A stretch of DNA of 64,000 bases. Origin: Anaerolineales bacterium. Lineage in GTDB: Bacteria > Chloroflexota > Anaerolineae > Anaerolineales > Villigracilaceae. The notes under the pieces were generated by a model. It was given only the letters and a program-made list of their open reading frames with translations. It searched no databases and was not told where the DNA came from. The first letter of the stretch is position 1; every line of letters begins with the position of its first letter. The position numbers were made by a program, and so were the translations under genes. This document shows positions 53,798-62,660 of the stretch, piece after piece. The stretch is from assembly GCA_026928255.1 (NCBI GenBank), contig JAIXKJ010000003.1, forward strand, positions 645,833-709,832. The letters run 5' to 3'.

Positions 53798-53962
53798 CTT
53801 CGCCTCTTTGTATTCTGAAATTCAGACAATCTTTATATTTTCTTCTAGAATGGTTAGTGGATAAAAAAACCCGAAAAGTGTCGTTTTGCCTACTAAATTT
53901 GTGTCATTCGGTTCTATAATTTCTAAATAAAATTCTTATCCAACTTCAAGGAATGAGAGACT

Positions 53963-54769
53963 ATGAAATCAATTACTCGCACGAAGCAGGGCTGGCTTTT
54001 TGTCGGCATCTTTCTTCTTTTAGCGGCATGCGCGCCCAAAGGCGAAACGCCCGCAACCGCCGTCGCGGAAGCGGCATCGCCGCAACCGCAACCTACATCT
54101 GCCGCCGCGCCGACGGAAGATACGACGTCCGCTCCGACGATTAACGGGGCAAATCTGCTCCTCGACCCGGCAAAAACGGAAGACGCCGATTCTCTAAAAA
54201 TTAGTTCCTACTTATATGAAGGGCTGGTTCGCGCCGACGCGAGCGGGGCGAACCAGCCAGGCTTAGCCGCCTCATGGACGGTTTCAGAAGACGGCTTGGA
54301 TTACGTTTTTGAGATTCGCCCAAACGCAAAATTCAGCGACGGAACGCCAATCAGCGTAGACGCGATTGTCGAAAATTTCAACCGTTGGTTCGAGCCTGAA
54401 AGTCCGCTTCACAAGGACGGCGTTTATCCCAGTTGGTTGAAGCGCTTCCTCGCCTTCAACGGCGAACGCGACGCGAACAACCGCGCCGTTTCGCAAATTG
54501 ACGGCATTCAAAAAGTGGACGCGAACACCGTCATCGTTCATTTAAGCCGCCGCGAGCCGAACTTGCTTTCCTACCTCGCCGAACCCGCGTTTGCTATTTT
54601 GAGTCCCGCCGCGTTGGAAGCGCCCGCTTATGGCGCGTCGCAAAGCGCCGTCGTTTCCAGCGGAGCGTACGTCGTCTCTTCGTGGACGGATAAAGGAATA
54701 ACGCTGAGTCCCAATCCGCAATATTGGAACGCATCGGCGACAGAGCCTGTAACTTTCAACTTCAAATAA
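53963..54769 (+). CDS. Half-length family-5 substrate-binding lipoprotein
   Basis: 268 residues with lipobox LAAC (Cys23), an Ala/Pro/Thr linker, then the first half of a family-5 binding protein: SYLYEGLVRADASGANQPGL, YVFEIRPNAKFSDGTPISVD and ITLSPNPQYWNAS. Full-length members run past 500 residues; the protein ends right after the N-lobe segment. A normal stop codon is followed 2 bp later by a clean terminator, so the truncation is not a window or frameshift effect. It may be a remnant or a one-lobe variant. No permease or ATPase is adjacent. Confidence 0.82.
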   Translation: MKSITRTKQGWLFVGIFLLLAACAPKGETPATAVAEAASPQPQPTSAAAPTEDTTSAPTINGANLLLDPAKTEDADSLKISSYLYEGLVRADASGANQPGLAASWTVSEDGLDYVFEIRPNAKFSDGTPISVDAIVENFNRWFEPESPLHKDGVYPSWLKRFLAFNGERDANNRAVSQIDGIQKVDANTVIVHLSRREPNLLSYLAEPAFAILSPAALEAPAYGASQSAVVSSGAYVVSSWTDKGITLSPNPQYWNASATEPVTFNFK

Positions 54770-54770
54770 T

Positions 54771-54804
54771 AAAAAGAGGCGCTTCTTCGGAAGCGTCTCT
54801 TTTT
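54771..54804. terminator. Bidirectional terminator with TTCG loop
   Basis: AAAAAGAGGCGCTTC, TTCG tetraloop, GAAGCGTCTCTTTTT. Ends both the half-length binding protein gene (plus) and mog (minus). Confidence 0.92.
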
Positions 54805-55300
54805 ATATTGACTTATGCGATTGTTCAGAATTGGGGTCGTCGCGCAAGAGTTGCACGGCGTGCGGAAGCAAAGGGAAGATAAAGCCAAGATTTTCTTCCG
54901 CGCCTTTGGGGCTGCCAGGCAAGTTGACAATTAACGTCCGCCGACGGATGACGGCGACGGCGCGAGACAAGGCGGCGTGCTTCGTTTTCTTATACGATTC
55001 CGCGCGCATTAATTCCGCGAGGCCGGGCGCGTCTTTATCGGCGGCGGCTTTTGTCGCTTCGGGGGCGATGTCTCGCGGCGCAAAGCCCGTGCTGCCAGTC
55101 GTGAGGATGACGTCTAATTCGTCGCTGTCCGCCCATTCAATCAACGTCCGCCGCAACGCGGATTCGTCGTCGGGGAGAAGCAGGCGCTTTACGACCGCGC
55201 AATTTTCAACGTCGAGGAAAGCGGCGAGCGCGTTTCCCGATAAGTCTTCGCGCTCTCCGCGCGCGCAACGATCCGACAGGGTGATGATTCCGAAGCGCAT
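54803..55300 (-). CDS. mog: Molybdopterin adenylyltransferase / MoaB-type protein
   Basis: 165 residues. ITLSDRCARGEREDLSGNAL, DVILTTGSTGFAPRDIAPEA and LIVNLPGSPKGAEENLGFIF are the MogA/MoaB signatures (GG-T/S-G and PGSP loops). It adenylates molybdopterin before metal insertion. It is the last gene of the hsp20-lon-response regulator unit, distant from moaCDE. Confidence 0.93.
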   Translation of the reverse strand: MRFGIITLSDRCARGEREDLSGNALAAFLDVENCAVVKRLLLPDDESALRRTLIEWADSDELDVILTTGSTGFAPRDIAPEATKAAADKDAPGLAELMRAESYKKTKHAALSRAVAVIRRRTLIVNLPGSPKGAEENLGFIFPLLPHAVQLLRDDPNSEQSHKSI

Positions 55301-55312
55301 CCGTTTTGTTCT

Positions 55313-55678
55313 TTACGCTCGCTTTTTGCTCAACAGCGTTTTGATTTGCGAGAAAAGTTCGTCGGGCATGTAGGGCTTCATGAGGAAGCCATCCGCGCCG
55401 CGATTCATGCACTCTTCGCGGATGTTCGCGCCAGAGGACATCAACACGCGGACGGCGCTTACGTCTTTTGTCTTTCGCAATTTATCTAAAATGTCCAAGC
55501 CGTTTTGGTCGAATAAATGCACGTCCATCAAAAGCAAGTCGGGCTTTTCGGCGCGGACGGAGGCGATGACGTCGGCGGCGATGTCGAGCGCGACAACTTC
55601 GTAGCCTTCCATTTTGAGCAGCGTTTTCAGCAGCGAAACCATGGTGAAGTCATCTTCGGCGAGAAGCACTTTTGGCAT
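55313..55678 (-). CDS. Single-domain response regulator (CheY-like)
   Basis: 121 residues from ATG 55678; a TTG three codons upstream is an alternative. Acidic pocket Asp9/Asp10, phospho-acceptor Asp52 in [17 protein letters not shown], Ser in VLMSSGANI and Lys in [12 protein letters not shown]. No output domain, so it works by protein contact. Its start lies inside the 3' end of lon (29-bp overlap), implying translational coupling. No histidine kinase is in the window. Confidence 0.94.
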   Translation of the reverse strand: MPKVLLAEDDFTMVSLLKTLLKMEGYEVVALDIAADVIASVRAEKPDLLLMDVHLFDQNGLDILDKLRKTKDVSAVRVLMSSGANIREECMNRGADGFLMKPYMPDELFSQIKTLLSKKRA

Positions 55679-58274
55679 GCGTGTCAACTTTCTTCTTCAC
55701 TGATTTTGTTTCTTTCTTTGTCTTCGTTTTTTTCTTTTTCGTCGGTTTTTCCAAAGCGGCGTTAATGACGTTCTCCACCGTTTCGGCGAAAATAAATTTC
55801 ATCGTCTTGCGAATTTCGTTCGGCACGTCGTCGAGGTCGTCTTTGTTTTGCGCGGGCAAAATCACGGTGTCCAATCCGCTGCGATGCGCGGCAAGCACTT
55901 TCTCTTTGACGCCGCCAATCGGCAGAACCTGACCGCGCAAGGTGATTTCGCCGGTCATCCCGACGCGCGGCTTAACCTTGCGCCCGCTAATCAGCGAGAC
56001 CAACGAAGTCGCCATCGTTACGCCAGCGGACGGTCCGTCTTTGGGTTGCGCCCCCGAAGGGACGTGCATGTGGATGTCGTGCTTTTCAAAAAATTCGCTC
56101 GAGATGCCGAAGGCGCTCGCGCGCGAGCGGACATAAGACAGCGCGGCGCGAGCGGACTCTTGCATGACGTTGCCAATCGAGCCGGTAATTTGAAATCCGC
56201 GTCCGCCGGGCATAGACGTCGCTTCAATTAACAGGATGTCGCCGCCGAAAGACGTCCACGCCAAGCCGGGCACGACGCCTGCAATCGAGGTGCGTTGATT
56301 TAATTCTTTCGGTCCCAAAAAGATAGGATGATCGAGAAACTCTTCCACGACTTTGGGCGTGATGTTGTGCTTTCGTTTTTTGCCTTCGGCAATCCTCGCG
56401 CCGACCTTGCGGCAGATTGCGCCGATTTTGCGCTCTAAACTGCGGACGCCCGCTTCGCGGGTGTATTGCCGAATCAGCATTTGCAAAGCCGCGTCGTTGA
56501 AAGAGATTTCGCTTTTTCGCAAACCGTTCTCGCGGATTTGGCGCGGGATTAAATATCCGCGCGCGATTTGCATTTTCTCCAATTCCGTGTAGCCCGAAAG
56601 GTAAATAATTTCCATGCGGTCGCGCAAGGGGCCGGGAATATATTCCAACGTGTTGGCGGTCGCAATAAAAAAGACTTGCGACAAATCATACGCGACTTCG
56701 AGGTAGTTGTCGCGGAACTCGCTGTTCTGTTCGGGGTCGAGCGCTTCCAACAACGCCGACGACGGGTCGCCGTGAAAGTCGTTGGTTAATTTATCCACTT
56801 CGTCGAGCATGAAAACCGGATTCTTCGAGCCGACGCGGCGCAGCGATTGCAAAATTCGTCCGGGCATGGCGCCGATATAAGTGCGGCGATGTCCGCGAAT
56901 TTCGGCTTCGTCGCGCACGCCGCCCAAAGAAGCGCGGACAAATTTTCGCTCCATCGCCCGCGCAATGGATTGACCCAGCGAAGTTTTGCCAACGCCGGGC
57001 GGACCGACGAAACACAAAATCACGCCTTCGCGTTCGCGGCGAATTAAGTCTTCCGATTCTTCTTTTTTATCGTTTGCGCGGTCTAATCGCAATTTGCGAA
57101 TCGCAAGAAATTCGAGGATGCGATCTTTCACGTCCTCTAAACCGTAATGGTCTTGATTTAAGACCTTCCGCGCATGAGCGATGTCGAGGTTGTCTTCCGT
57201 GCTTTGCGACCAAGGCATGGAAACCAGCGTGTCCAAATAAGTGCGGATTACGCCGTACTCCGCCGAAGCCGAAGGCAAGCGCGAAAGCCGATCCAACTCG
57301 CGGCGGGCTTGCTTGTCCGCTTCTTCGGGCATTTTCGCTTCGTCAATCCGTTTGCGAAGTTCTTCGATTTCTTCCGCTTGGTCGTCGCGTTCGCCGAGTT
57401 CGCGTTGAATGGCTTTCATTTGTTCGCGCAAGAAATAGTCGCGCTGAACTTTTTCGATTTCGCCTCGCGCCTCATTCTGGACTTTTTGCCCAATCTGCAA
57501 AACTTCCGCTTCGCGCACCAACAAGCCGATCAGTTTCTTCAACTTGTCGTACACCGAATCAATTTCGAGAATCTCTTGCGCGTCTTTTAAATCTATGCGT
57601 TGAAAGTTGGCGATGGTGTAAACCGTCTGCAACGGGTCTTCCAGCGCAGTAATCGAACTCGCCAATTCTTCGGGGAAGGACGGAATCATTTGCGTAATGG
57701 CTTGAAACTGGTCGCGGGCGTTGCGCGCCAGCGCGTCGGTTTCGATGTTTTTCTCGTCCGCTTCGGGCGCGGGGATAATCTTCGCTTTCAGGTACGGCTC
57801 TTCCTCGACGAACTCGCCCAACTGAAAGCGCTCCATGCCTTGCACTAAAAGGCGCACCGTTCCGTCGGGGGCGCGCAAAAGGCGATGCACGGTAGCGACA
57901 GTCCCGTAGCGATAGAGGTCGTTCGGGCCGGGCGTTTCCAATTCGGGATTCAGCGCCGCCACCAACCCGACCAGTTTTTCGCCAGAGACGACGTCGTCCA
58001 CTAATTTGATGGAACGCGCCTGCCCGACCGTCAACGGGACGGCGGTGTTGGGGTACACGACCACGCCGCGCAACGGGAGGATGGGCAACGAATCGGGCAG
58101 CGGTTTTTTCTCCGTCTCGCTTTCAGTTTGAGGGAGCGAAGCGCCGTCGCTTTCTTGTTGATTCTGCATCGTCGAAAAGAAAGCGGCGACGGAATGATTT
58201 ATGAAGTCGTCTTCGCCTTCATCCATTTTTTGAAAAAAGTTTTGCAAACCAGAGCGCCATTTTTGGGCAGGCAT
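55650..58274 (-). CDS. lon: ATP-dependent protease Lon
   Basis: 874 residues. N-terminal LAN domain ([20 protein letters not shown]), AAA+ module with [20 protein letters not shown] and the [16 protein letters not shown] region, and serine protease domain with catalytic Ser in [14 protein letters not shown] and Lys in [14 protein letters not shown]. It degrades misfolded and regulatory proteins in the cytosol. The first 45 residues and the Lys-rich last 30 residues extend beyond the usual ends. It starts 10 bp after hsp20. Confidence 0.97.
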   Translation of the reverse strand: MPAQKWRSGLQNFFQKMDEGEDDFINHSVAAFFSTMQNQQESDGASLPQTESETEKKPLPDSLPILPLRGVVVYPNTAVPLTVGQARSIKLVDDVVSGEKLVGLVAALNPELETPGPNDLYRYGTVATVHRLLRAPDGTVRLLVQGMERFQLGEFVEEEPYLKAKIIPAPEADEKNIETDALARNARDQFQAITQMIPSFPEELASSITALEDPLQTVYTIANFQRIDLKDAQEILEIDSVYDKLKKLIGLLVREAEVLQIGQKVQNEARGEIEKVQRDYFLREQMKAIQRELGERDDQAEEIEELRKRIDEAKMPEEADKQARRELDRLSRLPSASAEYGVIRTYLDTLVSMPWSQSTEDNLDIAHARKVLNQDHYGLEDVKDRILEFLAIRKLRLDRANDKKEESEDLIRREREGVILCFVGPPGVGKTSLGQSIARAMERKFVRASLGGVRDEAEIRGHRRTYIGAMPGRILQSLRRVGSKNPVFMLDEVDKLTNDFHGDPSSALLEALDPEQNSEFRDNYLEVAYDLSQVFFIATANTLEYIPGPLRDRMEIIYLSGYTELEKMQIARGYLIPRQIRENGLRKSEISFNDAALQMLIRQYTREAGVRSLERKIGAICRKVGARIAEGKKRKHNITPKVVEEFLDHPIFLGPKELNQRTSIAGVVPGLAWTSFGGDILLIEATSMPGGRGFQITGSIGNVMQESARAALSYVRSRASAFGISSEFFEKHDIHMHVPSGAQPKDGPSAGVTMATSLVSLISGRKVKPRVGMTGEITLRGQVLPIGGVKEKVLAAHRSGLDTVILPAQNKDDLDDVPNEIRKTMKFIFAETVENVINAALEKPTKKKKTKTKKETKSVKKKVDTHAKSASRRR

Positions 58275-58283
58275 TCAATATCC

Positions 58284-58664
58284 TTAAGTCGGTTCTTTGG
58301 GAAGGGTAACGGTGAGGAAACCGTCTTGATACTCGACGACGGCGCGTTCAAGGTTGACGGCTTCAAAAAGCCGAACCGCCGACGCGAATTCGCCAGAGCG
58401 GATTTCCATGCGGTGCACCGCGCGTCTTATCGGCGCGTCGCGGCGGATTCCTGAAATGTATAAAACGTCGTCCAGCAGCGAAAGTTCAAAGTTTTCTCCG
58501 CGCATTCCGGCAATTTCCATCTGCACGACGTACGCCTCTTCGGTTTCGTAAACGTCGGTCGGGGGTTGCCATACGCCGAAGTCCACTTGCCAGCGGACGG
58601 CGCGAAGCGCGCCGCGCTTAACTTCCACAAAGGTTTCGCTCGTTTTCCGAATCACAGCGGGCAT
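58284..58664 (-). CDS. Small heat-shock protein, Hsp20/alpha-crystallin
   Basis: 126 residues; the ATG at 58664 has AGGAG at good spacing, so the longer frame reaching the tRNA is rejected. Crystallin core: WQPPTDVYETEEAYVVQMEI, AGMRGENFELSLLDDVLYIS, AVVEYQDGFLTVTLPKE with the final strand. It holds unfolding proteins for refolding or Lon degradation. First gene of the hsp20-lon-regulator-mog unit. Confidence 0.95.
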   Translation of the reverse strand: MPAVIRKTSETFVEVKRGALRAVRWQVDFGVWQPPTDVYETEEAYVVQMEIAGMRGENFELSLLDDVLYISGIRRDAPIRRAVHRMEIRSGEFASAVRLFEAVNLERAVVEYQDGFLTVTLPKEPT

Positions 58665-58696
58665 AATGCGACTCCTAACCATCCGAATAATTTGAG

Positions 58697-58769
58697 CGCC
58701 CTCGGAGAGGATCGAACTCCCAACCAACAGCTTAGAAGGCTGCTGCTCTGTCCATTGAGCTACGAGGGC
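58697..58769 (-). tRNA. tRNA-Arg (anticodon UCU)
   Basis: 73-nt cloverleaf on the minus strand. Acceptor GCCCTCG/CGAGGGC with discriminator G, D-arm GCTC/GAGC, anticodon arm GCAGC-CTTCTAA-GCTGT giving anticodon TCT (58736-58734), and T-arm GGGAG-TTCGATC-CTCTC. CCA is not encoded. It reads AGA/AGG codons. It lies between the unknown pair and hsp20. Confidence 0.97.
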
Positions 58770-58784
58770 AAGTGCCGCTTGCGC

Positions 58785-59216
58785 TTATCCTTCGGCGGGC
58801 GGGCTTAAAATCGGGCGCAAGCCGCGATAGACTCTCGCCCCGGCGATTGTCCTTAAGATTGTGTCGGCGGGTTTTCCTAATTTCTTACTTAGTTCTTCGG
58901 CGGACATGGGAATATTTCCGTTGGCGAGAAAGAGGCGGAAGATTCCTTCGACGATTGTCGTGCGCTGATTGATAAAATCGGGCAGTTGGGCGCAATGGCT
59001 GATGAGCGCGTGTTGAACGCCGTCCACTCTTTTGACTTCGGCGGTTTGCGGGTCTATCCAATCTATCATTTCGTCGTCTTCGGCGTTGGCAAAGGCTTGT
59101 TGATGTTCGGGGCAAAGAAAGGAGCGCAGGAACACTTGCCAATCGCGTTCGTTTTGTTTCCACCAGCCAAAGTCAATGTGAAAGGGAGTTTGCGTCGTCG
59201 GCTTTAAGAGGCTCAT
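58785..59216 (-). CDS. Unknown protein with C-terminal helix-turn-helix-like segment (second of a coupled pair)
   Basis: 143 residues. N-terminal FHIDFGWWKQNERDWQVFLR, a Cys-His pair in LCPEHQQAFANAEDDEMIDW, and a C-terminal segment IPMSAEELSKKLGKPADTIL then RTIAGARVYRGL that resembles a winged helix. No signal peptide. The start overlaps the stop of the upstream partner (ATGA), so the two proteins are made together. No function can be assigned. Confidence 0.75.
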   Translation of the reverse strand: MSLLKPTTQTPFHIDFGWWKQNERDWQVFLRSFLCPEHQQAFANAEDDEMIDWIDPQTAEVKRVDGVQHALISHCAQLPDFINQRTTIVEGIFRLFLANGNIPMSAEELSKKLGKPADTILRTIAGARVYRGLRPILSPPAEG

Positions 59217-60784
59217 CCGTCGCTCCCTTCGCTCAGGCGGAAGTGCAAATCGCCGACATGCTTAAAGGCGGGATTCGTCGCCAGCGCGGCGAAGATCGGC
59301 GCGGGCGGAACGCGGCGGACGAGGTTCATGCCTGCGTATAACTCTTGCGCGTGGACGTGTCCTTGCGGGTTCGATTTTGTCAACTCGCGCGCTACCAGCA
59401 AAAGCAATTCGTCGAACGAGCGCTTCTTCTCCCAAACGGGGTCGAGCGCTTTGAAATCGGGGACGTGAACAACCATGCGGTCGTTGAATTCCGCCGTAAT
59501 CGGCTGACGAAGCGTGGCGAAGACGAAGCCGCCGTCCGAGCCGACCATGACCGTTCGCACCCAATCTTTTGAAGCGCGTTGCGTCTTCGCTTCGACGATG
59601 ACTTCGCCCGCATTTTCCCCTTTGCGAATTTCAACCAGCGAGCCGGGAATCAGTTGATGCGCTTTGTACCACTCGCGCAAGCCGAAGACGTAGCCGTGTT
59701 CCAACACGACCCACGCGGGAATGCGTTGACCGGTTTTTCCGTCCACAAGCGTGAAGCGCACGCGCGGCGTTTCGTTGGCGGTCGGAAATAATTTCCGCGT
59801 GCGTTGCGAAACGGGAAGAGTCCCAGCGCGGAGATGCGGGTAGATTAGGACAATTGTGGCGGAAGAATTTTCGGCGTTGTCCGCCGCGCCGCTTTCGGCG
59901 AGTTCGTCGTCCAGTTGCGTTTCCAGCGCCAGCATTTCAGGAGTCAACGCGCTGCGGTCGTGCGGAACTTCGACATAGCGCAACGGCGGCGGAACTTCGC
60001 GCACGAAGTCCGGTTCGAGGCGGCGCAGACACCAAAGAATTTGTCCGACGGGACCGACTTCGTCGAAGCGTTTGTCAAATTGCAAAGCGTAGTTCAAAGA
60101 AAATTCAATTAATTTCGGGTTTTCGTTGGTCGGCAATTCGGCTTCTTGGATGAGTTGCGCGGTCGTCATCGGCTCGCCGCCCGCCATGTCCAACACGGCT
60201 TCGACGAGGTTCAGTTGACCTTCGTGAATGTCCACCAACAGCGCGCGCGGAAACCAATAGCCGGCAATTTTGACCAAGCCTTCGTCGGCGGCAAACGCGC
60301 TTTCGATTTTCTTTTCCAGCGCCGCGCCGTATTCGGCGAAGACGGAATCCGCGTTGACGTCGTCCGCGCCGGGCATTTCGACGGGCGCGTCGTTCAAAGC
60401 GTGATGCGCTAAATCGGCGGCGAAGAGGCGCTGAACGTTGTCGTCAAAGTTAACGGCGATCACGTCAAACGCGCCGACGGCTTCGTTTGTTCCAGCGCGG
60501 ACGGAAGCGACGTTTCCGCGTTGCCAATTGAGCGCGGGGAAAACTAACTCTTCGCCTGCCGCATATTTTTCTTTGGGAAGAAAAACTTTCGCCGCCGCTT
60601 TCTGGCTTCCTTCCGCCGAGCGGCGTTCTTGTTGAATGCGCGCTTCGATAAATTCGCGCGTCAGTTCGCTAATCGTTAACGGCGTTTCGCGCTCGAAAAG
60701 AATCGTGTGCAAGTTTTCTACGTCTTGAGTCGTTGCGTCTAATTTTGTCCAATAGTCGCTGGGGAGCGTGAAATTGTCAATCAT
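59213..60784 (-). CDS. Unknown 523-residue protein with winged-helix-like modules (first of a coupled pair)
   Basis: Cytosolic, no known catalytic motif. At least three segments resemble HARE-HTH or other winged helices: PLTISELTREFIEARIQQER near residue 40, TTAQLIQEAELPTNENPKLI near 205, and GHVHAQELYAGMNLVRRVPP near 480. Between them is a strand-rich region (PLPVSQ-like, RVRFTLVDGKTGQRIPAWVV, GSLVEIRKGENAGEVIVEAK). The layout suggests DNA or RNA-polymerase binding, but this is inference. It is upstream of and coupled to the 143-residue protein. A TATAAT box (60833-60828) lies 44 bp upstream of the ATG. Confidence 0.75.
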   Translation of the reverse strand: MIDNFTLPSDYWTKLDATTQDVENLHTILFERETPLTISELTREFIEARIQQERRSAEGSQKAAAKVFLPKEKYAAGEELVFPALNWQRGNVASVRAGTNEAVGAFDVIAVNFDDNVQRLFAADLAHHALNDAPVEMPGADDVNADSVFAEYGAALEKKIESAFAADEGLVKIAGYWFPRALLVDIHEGQLNLVEAVLDMAGGEPMTTAQLIQEAELPTNENPKLIEFSLNYALQFDKRFDEVGPVGQILWCLRRLEPDFVREVPPPLRYVEVPHDRSALTPEMLALETQLDDELAESGAADNAENSSATIVLIYPHLRAGTLPVSQRTRKLFPTANETPRVRFTLVDGKTGQRIPAWVVLEHGYVFGLREWYKAHQLIPGSLVEIRKGENAGEVIVEAKTQRASKDWVRTVMVGSDGGFVFATLRQPITAEFNDRMVVHVPDFKALDPVWEKKRSFDELLLLVARELTKSNPQGHVHAQELYAGMNLVRRVPPAPIFAALATNPAFKHVGDLHFRLSEGSDG

Positions 60785-60947
60785 GTTCTGCCTTAAAATA
60801 AAATATTTCCTCTCGCATAGCCTTTTGATTATACCTTCCTTGCGCGGAAATTCACAGGTTTTATGCCGTAAAAAATTTTATATCTTCATCTCGCATTAAT
60901 GCCTATCCTGTAAAGTTGTCGCCAATCTTAAAAAAAAGGAAAACGAA
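60785..60947. promoter_or_regulatory. Divergent promoter region
   Basis: 163 bp between two outward genes. Minus strand: TATAAT at 60833-60828 with CTGTGA about 18 bp upstream. The plus side holds an AT-rich segment and a GGAAAACG ribosome site before 60948, with no clear plus promoter. Confidence 0.5.
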
Positions 60948-61355
60948 ATGAAATCTATTCTTTCAACCATCGGACTCTTTCTCTCGATTATTTTGCTCGC
61001 TTCTTGCGGAACAGCGGACAGCGCGACTCCCGCCGCGACAGAACCCGCCGCCGACTTAATTCAGCCGACAGCGCTTCCGGTCAGTTTCTCCGCCGACGTG
61101 CAGCCCATCCTCGACACACGCTGCATTAAATGTCACGGCGTCGAATCCGTCAAAGACGGCTTAGACTTGCAAACCTACGAAGCGCTCATCAAAGGCTCGC
61201 GCGACGGCGCGGTCATCGTTGTCGGCGACGCCGCCCAAAGCAAATTGGCAGATTTAATCGAACGCGGTAAAATGCCCAAACGCGGGCAGAAACTTTCCGC
61301 CGAAGAGATTCAAATTATCGTCAACTGGATCAATCAAGGCGCATTAAACAATTAG
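60948..61355 (+). CDS. c-type cytochrome lipoprotein (planctomycete cytochrome C-like)
   Basis: 135 residues with lipobox LASC (Cys20), then a mono-haem domain: TRCIKCHGVESVKDGLDLQT (haem Cys59/Cys62, His63) and a distal Met109 in IERGKMPKRGQKLSAEEIQI. The pattern is that of the PSCyt1-type domain. It could pass electrons on the outer face of the membrane. No partner oxidase gene is adjacent. Confidence 0.87.
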   Translation: MKSILSTIGLFLSIILLASCGTADSATPAATEPAADLIQPTALPVSFSADVQPILDTRCIKCHGVESVKDGLDLQTYEALIKGSRDGAVIVVGDAAQSKLADLIERGKMPKRGQKLSAEEIQIIVNWINQGALNN

Positions 61356-61383
61356 CCGACATCACAAACCAAAGGATGCTTTC

Positions 61384-61878
61384 ATGGACATTCGCCCCTC
61401 CAAAGCCGCCGTCGAAGACGCGGAAGCCATTTCCGCTTTGCTTGCCGAACACCGCGACGACCCTGCCCTCTTCACGCGCTCCGTTCAAGACATAAAAAAC
61501 AACATTGACGATTTCCTCGTCGCAAAAGACGAGAGCGGTCGGTTGCTTGCCTGCATGGCGCTTTATGTCTATTCGCCAAAAGAAGTCGAACTTTGTTCGG
61601 TAGCGGTAAAACCTTCTTTGAAACGAAAAGGCATCGGCTTGGAACTTATCGAGTACAGCATTCAACTCGTCAAAAATCAAAACTACGAGCGCATTTGGCT
61701 TGCGACGATGAGTCCGCAGTATTTTTCTCGCTTTGGCTTCAACGAATTTTCAAAATGGGATTTACCGTGGGCGACCCTATTTCACAAACTCGCCTTAGTT
61801 TTTCAACAGCCCGTCGAGCGTTGGCTTCCAGCCATCTTTGGCAGATATACGTTCATGCAATTGCAGCGCTCAAATTAA
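61384..61878 (+). CDS. GNAT family N-acetyltransferase
   Basis: 164 residues. VELCSVAVKPSLKRKGIGLE then LIEYSIQLVKNQNYERIWLA is the acetyl-CoA-binding motif A/B; the C-terminal SRFGFNEFSKW is typical. The substrate is unknown, and the layout is close to that of the ArgA-like GNAT group. It starts 28 bp after the cytochrome gene. Confidence 0.88.
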   Translation: MDIRPSKAAVEDAEAISALLAEHRDDPALFTRSVQDIKNNIDDFLVAKDESGRLLACMALYVYSPKEVELCSVAVKPSLKRKGIGLELIEYSIQLVKNQNYERIWLATMSPQYFSRFGFNEFSKWDLPWATLFHKLALVFQQPVERWLPAIFGRYTFMQLQRSN

Positions 61879-61901
61879 CGAATCCCTTAACTCAAAACTC
61901 C

Positions 61902-61930
61902 TTGACGCAACTTGACCCAAAGCCTATAAT
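61902..61930 (+). promoter_or_regulatory. Promoter of the GntR-family gene
   Basis: TTGACG (61902-61907), 17-bp spacer, TATAAT (61925-61930). A second TTGACC lies at 61912-61917. Predicted start near 61937. Confidence 0.85.
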
Positions 61931-61953
61931 TCGGATTAATCGGATTAATCGGA
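61931..61953 (+). promoter_or_regulatory. Candidate operator of the GntR/FCD regulator
   Basis: TCGGATTAA repeated twice (61931-61939, 61940-61948) plus TCGGA, directly after the -10 box and around the predicted transcription start. Direct repeats with palindromic ATTAAT at each junction fit autoregulation by the encoded dimer. Confidence 0.55.
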
Positions 61954-61957
61954 CAAA

Positions 61958-62638
61958 ATGCTTCGAGAACGCAGTTCGCAAACTATTTCTGAATTTCTAA
62001 AATACCTCGCTTCGCACCCCGAAGCGGAAGACAACCTCCCGCCCCTCTCCGAATTAAGCCGCGAGCTGGGCGTGGGAGTTTCCGCTTTAAGGGAACAGCT
62101 CGAAGTGGCGCGAGCGCTTGGGCTGGTGGAAGTCAAGCCGCGCACGGGAACGAGGCGCAAACCTTACGCCTTCGCCCCCGCTGTGATGCAAAGTCTTCGT
62201 TATGCCATCGCGTTGAATCGCGATCACTTCATCGCCTTCGCCGATTTGCGCCAGCACATCGAAAGCGTCTACTGGCGCGAAGCCGTTCAACAGTTGACGG
62301 AAGAAGACCGTCAACTGTTGCGCGAACTGGTAGCGCGCGCGCAGAAAAAATTGCAAAACTCTCCGCCCGAAATTCCGCACCCCGAACACCGCGAATTGCA
62401 CATCGTCATTTATCAGCGCTTGGACAATCCGTTTGTGATCGGCTTATTACAATCTTATTGGGACGCCTATGAATCTGTGGGATTAAATTTTTACGCCGAC
62501 TATAATTATTTAACCGAAGTTTGGAATTACCATCAAAAAATGGTCGAGGCAATTTGCGCCGACGACGTCGAGGGCGGTTATAAAGCGCTCGTCGAACACA
62601 CCGATCTTTTGCATCAACTTATCACATCGTCGCAATGA
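61958..62638 (+). CDS. GntR-family transcriptional regulator with FCD ligand domain
   Basis: 226 residues. N-terminal winged helix (LPPLSELSRELGVGVSALRE then QLEVARALGLVEVKPRTGTR) and an all-helical FCD domain with the metal-binding His in HPEHRELHIVIYQRLDN and YHQKMVEAICADDVEGGYKA. FadR/VanR-type repressors bind small acids or sugars. Probably regulates itself and perhaps the downstream korA. Confidence 0.93.
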   Translation: MLRERSSQTISEFLKYLASHPEAEDNLPPLSELSRELGVGVSALREQLEVARALGLVEVKPRTGTRRKPYAFAPAVMQSLRYAIALNRDHFIAFADLRQHIESVYWREAVQQLTEEDRQLLRELVARAQKKLQNSPPEIPHPEHRELHIVIYQRLDNPFVIGLLQSYWDAYESVGLNFYADYNYLTEVWNYHQKMVEAICADDVEGGYKALVEHTDLLHQLITSSQ

Positions 62639-62660
62639 CGAAAACCTTTCGAGGAGTTTT

